From contig CAZVJW010000002.1 in assembly GCA_964627535.1 (NCBI GenBank), positions 109,085 to 173,084 on the forward strand: DNA of 64,000 bases, written 5' to 3'. Shown piece after piece: positions 35,880 through 43,810 of this stretch. Made by a program: the position numbers and the translations under genes. The number at the start of each line of letters is the position of its first letter. The first letter of the stretch is position 1. The notes below the pieces were generated by a model. The model had not been told where the DNA came from, made no database searches, and saw nothing but the letters and a program-made list of their open reading frames with translations. This DNA is from UBA1447 sp964627535 (GTDB lineage: Bacteria; Bacillota; Clostridia; Oscillospirales; Acutalibacteraceae).

Positions 35880-36877
35880 AATGTTTTCAGCTCCCTAATT
35901 GTTTCGGTGATGAACTCTTCGGTGACCTGTTTCTCGTTCAGTACGGAATATGAAAGATTTTTTTCAACAGCAAAGCTGTTAACACGCTTGAGCGCGACTT
36001 CAAGTTCTTCATAACTTAACCCGACATCTTCCGGTTTGATTGAAAGACCGATTGCGTCAATAAATTTTTTAACTGCAACCTGACGGCCTTCCTTCTGAAA
36101 TTTGGACATGATATACACGCACATGCAAACCAGCTGGCCGTGCAGCAAATGTTTGCCGCAAATTGATTCGACCGTATAAGCCAAATAATGCTCGGAACCT
36201 TCCTCAAAATGGCAATAACGATTGTTGTATCCCTCAACACCAACCCATGCATAACCGTTCATAATCATTTGAATGCCTTTGTCGGTCATATCGGCAATTT
36301 CCTGCGTATTGTCGAACAGCTCATTGAGGATGCCCTCAGCGTAATGATACAGATTGTCCACCACCGCCGGTCCCTTACCGGCAGCAGACATCAGCCGCCA
36401 GTCAAACAACGCGGTATAACAGGACAACACATCGCCTACCCCGGAAAGGTTCAGGTGTTTAGGGGCGGAACGGATGATGTCATAATCTACACAGATGGCT
36501 TTGGGAATAACCTCTCCCTCGTAACAGACCACACTGTTTCTGCGCAGCGCAATTGGGTAACTGTAGCAGGCATCTACCGAAATCGCGGTCGGTACAAGCG
36601 AACATGGCAATGCTCTCTGCCAGGCAAAATACTTTGCTGCATCAATGCTCATGCCGCCGCCGAAGCCGACCACTTCGTCAACTGCACCGATACTTGTATT
36701 GAGCGCAGCCAAATATCGCTCTTCAACATTATCGATACATTGAATTATAAACTCCTTCGGGATAATCTCCCCATACTTTTGCAGTAAATTTTCCTGTGAT
36801 ACAAACAGTACCTTCTTGCCCTTTAAAGCAAGGAACAAATCTTTTGCGATACCGCTGCCAAAATCAGTCTCAAACAT
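35876..36877 (-). CDS. Glycerol-1-phosphate dehydrogenase-like enzyme (EgsA/AraM family)
   Basis: The 333-aa protein has the family's NAD-binding GFGGGMSIDAAKYFAW segment near 72, the VPTAISVDACYS segment, an Asp in GVGDVLSCYTALFDW, and late metal His in SEHYLAYTVE and GKHLLHGQLV. Characterised relatives reduce dihydroxyacetone phosphate to sn-glycerol-1-phosphate, but the wider group includes dehydroquinate-synthase-like proteins of other function. Sitting between a PIG-L deacetylase and a GH4 gene, it may act on a sugar or sugar-lipid intermediate. Lipid synthesis genes are absent. Confidence 0.8.
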   Translation of the reverse strand: MFETDFGSGIAKDLFLALKGKKVLFVSQENLLQKYGEIIPKEFIIQCIDNVEERYLAALNTSIGAVDEVVGFGGGMSIDAAKYFAWQRALPCSLVPTAISVDACYSYPIALRRNSVVCYEGEVIPKAICVDYDIIRSAPKHLNLSGVGDVLSCYTALFDWRLMSAAGKGPAVVDNLYHYAEGILNELFDNTQEIADMTDKGIQMIMNGYAWVGVEGYNNRYCHFEEGSEHYLAYTVESICGKHLLHGQLVCMCVYIMSKFQKEGRQVAVKKFIDAIGLSIKPEDVGLSYEELEVALKRVNSFAVEKNLSYSVLNEKQVTEEFITETIRELKTF

Positions 36878-36898
36878 ATAAAGATACTCCTTATAAAA

Positions 36899-37684
36899 TT
36901 ATTCGCCGAAGATGCCCATGCTGAAAGGATGGTGGCTGACCATTTCCGCGAATTCCATGCCAAACGGCTCACCGATACTCATCGCTAATTTTCGGGTAAA
37001 CATATCAATCACGTAATCTCTATCCGCGCCTGCAACGCCCTTGAACTCATCCGTTGGCATACCCGCGCATTTTAAAGCAAGCAGCTTCGTCTGCAGCATA
37101 TTATTCACCGGTGTTTTGTGGCAAATCAGTGCCGCGGCCTTTTTGTCAATCGTCGCGGTGATATCGCTTGCGGTATAACGCTCATCAGGCGCTGTGGAAA
37201 AATAGGTATACTCCGGCACCGAATATGGAGCTAAACCTTTGGTAAAGTGCTCGGGGTAATGCAAATCAAAGGTGGACACCCAGAGCGCTTCCGCCGCTGC
37301 CGACGCGATGATCTTATGGTCCATATTCGTTTCATCCGCTATTTCCGTATCGAAGGTGAAGAGTGTAAACGGTTTAATTCTTCTGATCAGTTCAACGATA
37401 TCTCCGCGAAGCTTTTGATAATCGGCTGTCATCATATAGTCTGACTTGTAGCCCATGTGGATAACGTCAAAAGCGCCCAGTATGCGGTAGGCTGCTTCCG
37501 CTTCCTCACGGTTTTTTGTTATGGTTGACTCAACATTCATGCCAAATGAGTCAAAATCATCGTTTGTAACCCTTGCAATATATACTTTATTACCTTCATC
37601 AGCAAGTTTTGCCAGCGTACCGCCGACAAATATTGTAGCGTCATCCGCGTGCGGTGACAGCACCAGGATGTTTTTATCATTCAC
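36899..37684 (-). CDS. PIG-L/LmbE-family N-deacetylase
   Basis: PIG-L-type zinc enzymes remove N-acetyl from GlcNAc in GPI, mycothiol or bacillithiol precursors, or from free sugars. The 261-aa protein has the first motif VLSPHADD near residue 11 (the usual final Glu is Ala here) and the second motif TNMDHKIIASAAAEA near 130. GTG at 37684 is preferred, with GGAGG 9 bases upstream. No signal peptide. It lies in the middle of the glycan run, directly after an exported ceramidase-like gene. Confidence 0.88.
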   Translation of the reverse strand: MNDKNILVLSPHADDATIFVGGTLAKLADEGNKVYIARVTNDDFDSFGMNVESTITKNREEAEAAYRILGAFDVIHMGYKSDYMMTADYQKLRGDIVELIRRIKPFTLFTFDTEIADETNMDHKIIASAAAEALWVSTFDLHYPEHFTKGLAPYSVPEYTYFSTAPDERYTASDITATIDKKAAALICHKTPVNNMLQTKLLALKCAGMPTDEFKGVAGADRDYVIDMFTRKLAMSIGEPFGMEFAEMVSHHPFSMGIFGE

Positions 37685-37701
37685 AGTTTTATTCCTCCAA
37701 A

Positions 37702-39207
37702 TCATTTCACGGATAATATTAAAGTATCCATTGCCTCAAGAATAATGCGGGCTGTTTGAGGGCCGGTTGAGTTTGTCTCTTCGTAATGCTCACGGTCAAA
37801 CTGATCCCTGGGGATATTCGCAAAGGGCAGCCATTCGTGAAGCATATAGTCGTTATCCGGAATAATATAACCCAACTCGTCATTGCACAAGCCAAGCACA
37901 AATTGATTGTCACAGTCGGACATTTGTGAAAGAACTTTGTAATCCGCGTCAAATCCAAGCGACGATTCAGACGCAGGCAAAAAGCCGCCGGTCTCCAGTT
38001 CCGGATAAAGCTCACCGGGGATCAAAAAAATGCCGACTTGCTGATTGCCCAGTTCCATGTAGCCGACTTCCGAAAACACTGAAGCTTTAATACCGCTTGG
38101 ACGCTTTGTCATGTCATTATTAAGCACCCCGAGCAGCCTTCCCAAAACCAGCATGTAGTTGTCACATGGTACTTTTACGCCCTGCGAAGCAACATTGATC
38201 AGCGGACTGACGGGCTTATCATTAGTTACGCTCATAACAGCTTCGCCCATCGCTTTGCCGAAGTCCTTGGTATACTGCACGCAATCAAAATCCGGATTTT
38301 CGTAAACTTCCATAATATTGCTTGAAGATATCATCCCGCCGATAGCACCGTTAAAATAAATGCAGTTGGCTCCCCCTGTCTGTCTCGCGATTTCGCGTGT
38401 CATATAAGCCGGAAAGTCTGCACTAATCTGCTTTGTGTTTTTACCAAGCAGCTCCGGATGACATGCGTAATTAATGATATAAGTCGCTTTTGAGTTGTCT
38501 GCCGGCGCAAAACGTAATCTGGTCAGGGTTTTGCTGTATTCAATCGGTGTGCGCAAATCAATTTGCATATCGTCGGTTTCTCTCGTCCCGACGAAGAGGT
38601 TCCCGGCGCGTCGGTTATTATATGCCGCGATAATCACATCTGCGGTTTTTTGCCGCAGGGATTTCATATATTCTAAGTTTCTGCCGGTTGAATAAAAATC
38701 TTTACCCCATATGCCTTGTGTGTCTATGGCAGAATGAGAATGGGTAGCAGAAATGTTAATGGACTTGACGCCGGGAATCTTTCCGCTGTCAATTACGATC
38801 TTTCTTATTTCATTGATATCGGCACGACTAATTCCAACGCAATCGATGGCGCAAAGCACAACACCGCCGCGCCCTGTGTTGTCGTCAAGATAAACCGCTT
38901 TCGCATACATATCGTCAAGCACGCCGGTTGCGGGATTGTTGGTGTAATAACCGGCAATAAAATAGGTCTCTGCCGTAATATCTTCAGGCGTCAAAACAGT
39001 GTTGGCAAATCCAACCGTCCAACCTGTGCCGCTTGTTGTGCGAAAGGTTTCATCTCCCTGCAGCATATACCTGTTCGCCGGACTCTCGGTTGTAAATAAG
39101 AAAGAAGGCATTATCCCGATAACAAGTGCTACGACAACCGACAGGATTTTTCTTACAAGATTCGGAATTTTGAAGATTCTTAAAGTTTTTAACAAGGTTT
39201 CGTTCAA
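37702..39207 (-). CDS. Neutral-ceramidase-like zinc hydrolase, membrane-anchored or exported (paralogue 1)
   Basis: The family hydrolyses the amide bond of ceramide in characterised members. This 501-aa copy has a hydrophobic export segment (about 18-40) and keeps the four zinc ligand positions: His158 in ATHSHSAIDTQG, His250 in CHPELLG, Glu399 in IPGELYPEL and Tyr447 in NDELGYIIPDND, spaced as in the Pseudomonas enzyme. It starts with TTG behind AAGGAGG. It is shorter than true neutral ceramidases (about 650 aa or more), lacking most of the C-terminal domain, so ceramide is not assured as substrate. Confidence 0.85.
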   Translation of the reverse strand: MNETLLKTLRIFKIPNLVRKILSVVVALVIGIMPSFLFTTESPANRYMLQGDETFRTTSGTGWTVGFANTVLTPEDITAETYFIAGYYTNNPATGVLDDMYAKAVYLDDNTGRGGVVLCAIDCVGISRADINEIRKIVIDSGKIPGVKSINISATHSHSAIDTQGIWGKDFYSTGRNLEYMKSLRQKTADVIIAAYNNRRAGNLFVGTRETDDMQIDLRTPIEYSKTLTRLRFAPADNSKATYIINYACHPELLGKNTKQISADFPAYMTREIARQTGGANCIYFNGAIGGMISSSNIMEVYENPDFDCVQYTKDFGKAMGEAVMSVTNDKPVSPLINVASQGVKVPCDNYMLVLGRLLGVLNNDMTKRPSGIKASVFSEVGYMELGNQQVGIFLIPGELYPELETGGFLPASESSLGFDADYKVLSQMSDCDNQFVLGLCNDELGYIIPDNDYMLHEWLPFANIPRDQFDREHYEETNSTGPQTARIILEAMDTLILSVK

Positions 39208-39235
39208 TTGAAATTCCTCCTTTTTATATTAAGAA

Positions 39236-41035
39236 TTAATGTGTTGATTCGTATATCTTTTGCCATTCATCTAAGATAATTCCGGCTGTTTTCGGACCGG
39301 CGGAAACGGTTTCCTCATAGTGTCCAACTCCGAAGCGATCGCCTTCCTGAGCAAAGTAAGGTAAAAACCGGTGAACATAAAAATCATTCTCCGGGATTAT
39401 ATACCCGATTTCGTCATTAACCAAACCGAAGACAAGGCTCTTCTGACGAAAAACATCTTTATTTGCAGTGATTGAAGGGTTTATGATTTCAAATCCCGTA
39501 TTTCTTGTGATGTCAAACCCGAGCGCGCTGTCTTGTGCTGAAAGAAAGCCACCCATCGCATTTTCCGGTGCCAGTTCACCGGGCGCAAGCAATATTTTGA
39601 GAGAGTTACCGAGTTCCAGGTATCCGGCTTCAGTGGTTATAACCGTATCAAGCCCTAACTTGCCGGTTTTAAAACTGTTAATGTCAATCAGCCCAACCTT
39701 TGCACCCAGGACAAGCATATAGTTATCAACCGGTACGGTTATCGAATTGAACCGGATGTTGATAAAGGGCAAAATATCATATTCGGTTTGATTATCAATC
39801 TCGCAAATAAAGCGGCCGATGGTTTCCCCGTAACTTTGAGTGAATGCTTTTCTGATTTCGGTTTTCTTGTCAGAACTCAGGTTGCCGTCGGAATCAAGAT
39901 CAGCCGGCGTTAAGGCATTCAGTGTATTTATTAATTTCGTTCCGGTTGCCCCCAACAGATTCTGCATATCGGCTGCTAATTTTTCGGCATTTGTTTGTGC
40001 GCCTCCGGGTGCTGACTCAAATAAGCGAATCTGGTTTTGGATAATGCCGAAAATGCTTCCGAGCCCGCGTGCATTTATCAGCGCACCTATCGCTCCATTG
40101 ATTAGCATAAAATCAGCACCGCCATTAACTGTGCCGTCCGCTTGGATAATTCCGCCGGTATGTGCCGCGATATATCTGCCCATATAAGCCGGATAATCCG
40201 CCGATACGGTTGTGTTGTTCAATGCCATGTTTTCCGGATGTGCGTTCATCGTACAAATATACAAATCATCGCTTTTATCCGATTCTGTTCCTGAAGGTGA
40301 AAAGCGAATTCTGGTAATCGACTTTTCATATACATAAGGTTTGCGGTTATCGCTGAAAATATCGTTTTCGGGCAGAATATCTCCCCACAGCAACTGTCCC
40401 TTTGTACGGTCAGCAAAAGCAGCATAAATCGAATCCGCAACCAAACCTTTTAAATAGGTATTGTATTTCTCGTTTCGCCCGGATTGAAGCAAACCAAGGT
40501 TGCCCCAAAGTCCTTGTGTATCAATGCCCGCATGTAAATGAGTGCATAATATATTTACACTTTTTATATTGTTAGCTTTTGTAAAATCGGATACCATTTC
40601 TCTAACTTCTAAAACTTCCTTGTTGCTAAGCCCGATAGCATCAATAACAGCAAATATAACGCCGCCCCTGCCCGAGTTGTCAGCCATATAAACCGTTCTG
40701 ACATAGGTATTATCCATCACTTCGGTCGGATGCGTGTTATTGCCGTATCCGGCAAGATAATACTTATCAGAATTTGTAAGGACATCGGTAGGCGTAATAA
40801 TTGACTTTGAAAAACCGACAGACCAGTAGTTACCCGATGTCGGGCTTGTAGCGAAAGATTTGTCGCCCTGCATAAAATATTCACTTGTTTTAACCTCTTG
40901 CGGGCTAATGATGGCAATGTTGCTGCTGAGAATACCAAAAGAAACAAGCAAGCTGAGAAACGTTTTTAAAATGTTTTTAAAAAACCAGACAATGTCAAAG
41001 GACATTTCTTTGAATAAAGAGGTGATCTGTTGCAT
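39236..41035 (-). CDS. Neutral-ceramidase-like zinc hydrolase, exported (paralogue 2)
   Basis: A 599-aa copy with an N-terminal hydrophobic segment (about 18-46) for export or anchoring. The zinc motifs are CTHLHAGIDTQGLWG, NAHPENMA, APGELAPEN and NDEIGYIIPEND. It carries an insertion of about 100 residues in the middle (around residues 330-420, including a polar PADLDSDGNLSSDKK stretch resembling a Ca-binding loop) that the other copies lack. GAAGG precedes the ATG. It lies between paralogues 1 and 3 with gaps of 28 and 45 bases. Confidence 0.85.
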   Translation of the reverse strand: MQQITSLFKEMSFDIVWFFKNILKTFLSLLVSFGILSSNIAIISPQEVKTSEYFMQGDKSFATSPTSGNYWSVGFSKSIITPTDVLTNSDKYYLAGYGNNTHPTEVMDNTYVRTVYMADNSGRGGVIFAVIDAIGLSNKEVLEVREMVSDFTKANNIKSVNILCTHLHAGIDTQGLWGNLGLLQSGRNEKYNTYLKGLVADSIYAAFADRTKGQLLWGDILPENDIFSDNRKPYVYEKSITRIRFSPSGTESDKSDDLYICTMNAHPENMALNNTTVSADYPAYMGRYIAAHTGGIIQADGTVNGGADFMLINGAIGALINARGLGSIFGIIQNQIRLFESAPGGAQTNAEKLAADMQNLLGATGTKLINTLNALTPADLDSDGNLSSDKKTEIRKAFTQSYGETIGRFICEIDNQTEYDILPFINIRFNSITVPVDNYMLVLGAKVGLIDINSFKTGKLGLDTVITTEAGYLELGNSLKILLAPGELAPENAMGGFLSAQDSALGFDITRNTGFEIINPSITANKDVFRQKSLVFGLVNDEIGYIIPENDFYVHRFLPYFAQEGDRFGVGHYEETVSAGPKTAGIILDEWQKIYESTH

Positions 41036-41080
41036 GATTTTAGCCTTCTTTCATAAATAAATTTATAATCAAATACAGGC

Positions 41081-42409
41081 TCACACAGGATTTGAGATTT
41101 TCATAAGCTGTGAGACTGCTTCACGCATCATTTCAGCTGCAAACGGCCCGGAACAGGTTGTTTCCTCATAATGCTTTCTTCCGTGTTTGTCGTTCGGGAT
41201 TGCGAATGGAGAATAAGGCTTCTTTTTGGATACATAAAAATCGTTATCGGGAATGATATAACCGATTTCATCGTTGGCAAGGCCGAAAATCAGTTTTTCA
41301 CCTTCACCAAGCATGTCAAAGAGTGTCGGATAATTGTATTCCTCACCGGTTGACGATTCTTTTGCGGAGAAAAATCCGCCGATAGCGAGTTCCGGAAAAA
41401 GCTCTCCGGGTACAAGCAAGACTTTTATACTTCCAATTTTCAAAAGAGAAACTTCAGTTTTTATTGCCTTTTTGTAGTCTACCGCATCTACCTTAATAAC
41501 ATCATTTTTAACAAGCTTTAACATTGAAGCAAGCGCAAATGTTTTGTTTACAACCGGCAATATTCTTTCGACATTGAATAAACTGAGGCCAACCTCAACC
41601 AATACTTCATCGGTTATTGATAAAGCATATTGACCCATTTTTTCACCGTATTCTTTCATCGTCGGTTCACCTTCCAGAATACCGTCATAAACCTCACCCA
41701 AGCCTTCGCTTGTAATCGCACCGACAGCACCGTTAAAAAAAGTATACTCCGCGCCTATTGTATCATAAATCGTTTTACCGCAATATGCAGGCCAATCCGC
41801 GCTGATTTTGGTGTTTTTATCCCCAAGTAACTCCGGATGGCAGCCGATGTTCAGCATATACAACTCAGCGCTTTTATCGTCGGGTACAAAGCGAAGGCGT
41901 GCAAGATGGTCATCGTGTACGAAAGGCAAACGGTTGTCCAATATCATGTTCTCAGTTAGTACCTTCCCAAAGAAAAGGTTGCCGGGCTTTGCGTTGTTAA
42001 TGCTGTTGATAATGCATTCAACTGCCTTTGTTTTCAGGTTCTTCATGTGATCTTTATTGATACCGCAACGTATGCCTTTTCCCCAAAGACCTTGAGTATC
42101 CGGGGAAGCGTGAACATGTGTAGACATAACATTGACGCTGATATCCGAATTGTTGCCCATTCTCTTTATAATTGCTGCTCTGATTTCATTGACATCTTTA
42201 TTGCACAAACCGACGCAGTCAATTACGGCTAAAACAACACCTCCCCCGATGAAAGAATCCTTTAAAAACACAGATCGGACATAGATGTCGTCCAAAACAT
42301 CTGTTGCCCTGACTCCCCTGTCAAATCCTGCAAGGTAGTATGGCGTTTTTTGCCAATTCGCTGGCGTAATAATTTGTTTATCAAAGCCGCACAACCATTT
42401 CTTTTCCAT
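41081..42409 (-). CDS. Neutral-ceramidase-like zinc hydrolase, cytosolic (paralogue 3)
   Basis: A 442-aa copy that starts directly with the catalytic domain (MEKKWLCGFDKQIITP), with no signal peptide, so it should act in the cytosol. Zinc motifs are STHVHASPDTQGLWG, GCHPELLG, VPGELFPEL and NDEIGYIIPDND. Ends with HYEETTCSGPFAAEMM, shared by all copies. It is followed upstream by paralogue 4 with a 5-base gap. Cytosolic members of a family known for secreted lipid amidases are unusual and point to an imported substrate. Confidence 0.85.
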   Translation of the reverse strand: MEKKWLCGFDKQIITPANWQKTPYYLAGFDRGVRATDVLDDIYVRSVFLKDSFIGGGVVLAVIDCVGLCNKDVNEIRAAIIKRMGNNSDISVNVMSTHVHASPDTQGLWGKGIRCGINKDHMKNLKTKAVECIINSINNAKPGNLFFGKVLTENMILDNRLPFVHDDHLARLRFVPDDKSAELYMLNIGCHPELLGDKNTKISADWPAYCGKTIYDTIGAEYTFFNGAVGAITSEGLGEVYDGILEGEPTMKEYGEKMGQYALSITDEVLVEVGLSLFNVERILPVVNKTFALASMLKLVKNDVIKVDAVDYKKAIKTEVSLLKIGSIKVLLVPGELFPELAIGGFFSAKESSTGEEYNYPTLFDMLGEGEKLIFGLANDEIGYIIPDNDFYVSKKKPYSPFAIPNDKHGRKHYEETTCSGPFAAEMMREAVSQLMKISNPV

Positions 42410-42414
42410 AAATA

Positions 42415-43755
42415 CTACCTCTGTTTATTCTTCATATTGATATTTTTAAACATTACCGCGCTGGTGTCAAGAATTATTCGTGCCGCATAACAGCCGATTG
42501 AATTGGTTTCTTCATAGTGATCTCTACCGAACTTGTCCACGCCGGTCTTAATGTAAGGCCATTTTGGATCCACAAAAAAGTCGTTTTCGGGAATTATATA
42601 ACCCAGTTCATCGTTGCAGAGTCCAAAAATCAATTTCTTACCGTCCGGCATCATTTCAAAAAGCGTTTTCCCCTGCATTGCTGTACCCGTTGAACTGTTG
42701 TCTTCATCCAGATATCCGCCCATGGCTATTTCGCTGTACAGCTCACCGGGCACCAGCATAATTCGCAGGTAATTGCCCAGGGAAATGTAGCCCATCTCGG
42801 AGGGTACGACATATTTATAAGGCTTTTTCCTAACCTTAATAACCTCATTGGTAACAAGTTTAAACTTTCGAGCCAGAACGAATTTGATATTGCTCACCGG
42901 AACATCTATCTTTCTGTTGATGTAATCCATTATTGGTTCAAGCTCGGCATCATTGATGATTGACATGGCATACTGTCCTGCCTTAAGGCCGTAATCTTTA
43001 CAGGCTGCCACATTGTCGACGGTTTTGTTAAATATTTCATCAAGGCCCGGGCAGGTTATCAAGCCGCCAATTGCTCCTGTTATATAAAGGAAATCCCCAC
43101 CGGTCTGTTCTTCGATATATTTGCCCATATAAGCGGGAAAATCGGCGGATATCAGCGGGTTATTGCCGCCTAACACCTCCGGATGCACAGCAAAATGAAT
43201 AAGCGTCAGAGACGTGCTGCCGTCATCGGGCTTGAAAGTGATCCTTGTTAATTTGTTGTCGAATACAATTGGTTCCCTCGTATCTTCCAGCAAGCCTTCG
43301 GTTTGAATATCACCTGCAAAAAGTATGCCCGATTTTCTGTTTGTGTAGGCGGAAACAATGCTTTTAGCTATCTTTTCTTTTAATATAGCCATATAGGCGG
43401 GCACTCTGCCTGTTTTAGGCAATTTACCCCAAAGTCCTTGGGTGTCCGCCGCTGAATGGCAGTGTGTAAAAAGAATATTTATTCCGCGCGGTTTAACCGT
43501 TTTTGTGAAATCTTTGAGTTTTTCCCAAATGTCAAATACTTCTTTGTTGGACATTCCGACACAATCAACAACTGCTAGCGCAATCCCGCCCTTTCCGCTG
43601 TTGTCATCCAGCCAAACCGAACGTACATACATGTCGTCCAAAACATCCGTGCAGCGGCATCCGCCGGCATAACCTGCCGAATAGTAACTGACTTCTTTAA
43701 AATCCGTTGGCGTTACAATTGTTTTTTCAAACCCAAGAATCCATTTGTTTCCCAT
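42415..43755 (-). CDS. Neutral-ceramidase-like zinc hydrolase, cytosolic (paralogue 4)
   Basis: A 446-aa copy without a signal peptide (MGNKWILGFEKTIVTP), closest in layout to paralogue 3. Zinc motifs are FTHCHSAADTQGLWG, AVHPEVLG, VPGELYSEI and NDELGYIIPEND; the AGGCRCTDVLDDMYVRSVW region matches paralogue 3's DRGVRATDVLDDIYVRSVF. GAGGT lies before the ATG. The pair 3/4 looks like a tandem duplication within the run. Confidence 0.85.
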   Translation of the reverse strand: MGNKWILGFEKTIVTPTDFKEVSYYSAGYAGGCRCTDVLDDMYVRSVWLDDNSGKGGIALAVVDCVGMSNKEVFDIWEKLKDFTKTVKPRGINILFTHCHSAADTQGLWGKLPKTGRVPAYMAILKEKIAKSIVSAYTNRKSGILFAGDIQTEGLLEDTREPIVFDNKLTRITFKPDDGSTSLTLIHFAVHPEVLGGNNPLISADFPAYMGKYIEEQTGGDFLYITGAIGGLITCPGLDEIFNKTVDNVAACKDYGLKAGQYAMSIINDAELEPIMDYINRKIDVPVSNIKFVLARKFKLVTNEVIKVRKKPYKYVVPSEMGYISLGNYLRIMLVPGELYSEIAMGGYLDEDNSSTGTAMQGKTLFEMMPDGKKLIFGLCNDELGYIIPENDFFVDPKWPYIKTGVDKFGRDHYEETNSIGCYAARIILDTSAVMFKNINMKNKQR

Positions 43756-43810
43756 TTTTTACCTCTGTTTATCATTTGTCATCATAATGTGCGTTGATAT
43801 TACTGAATCC

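Noticed and set aside
36188..36787. A 199-codon plus-strand ORF antisense to the dehydrogenase gene
   Set aside because: The minus-strand frame has clear family motifs; the plus-strand frame has none and no start signals.
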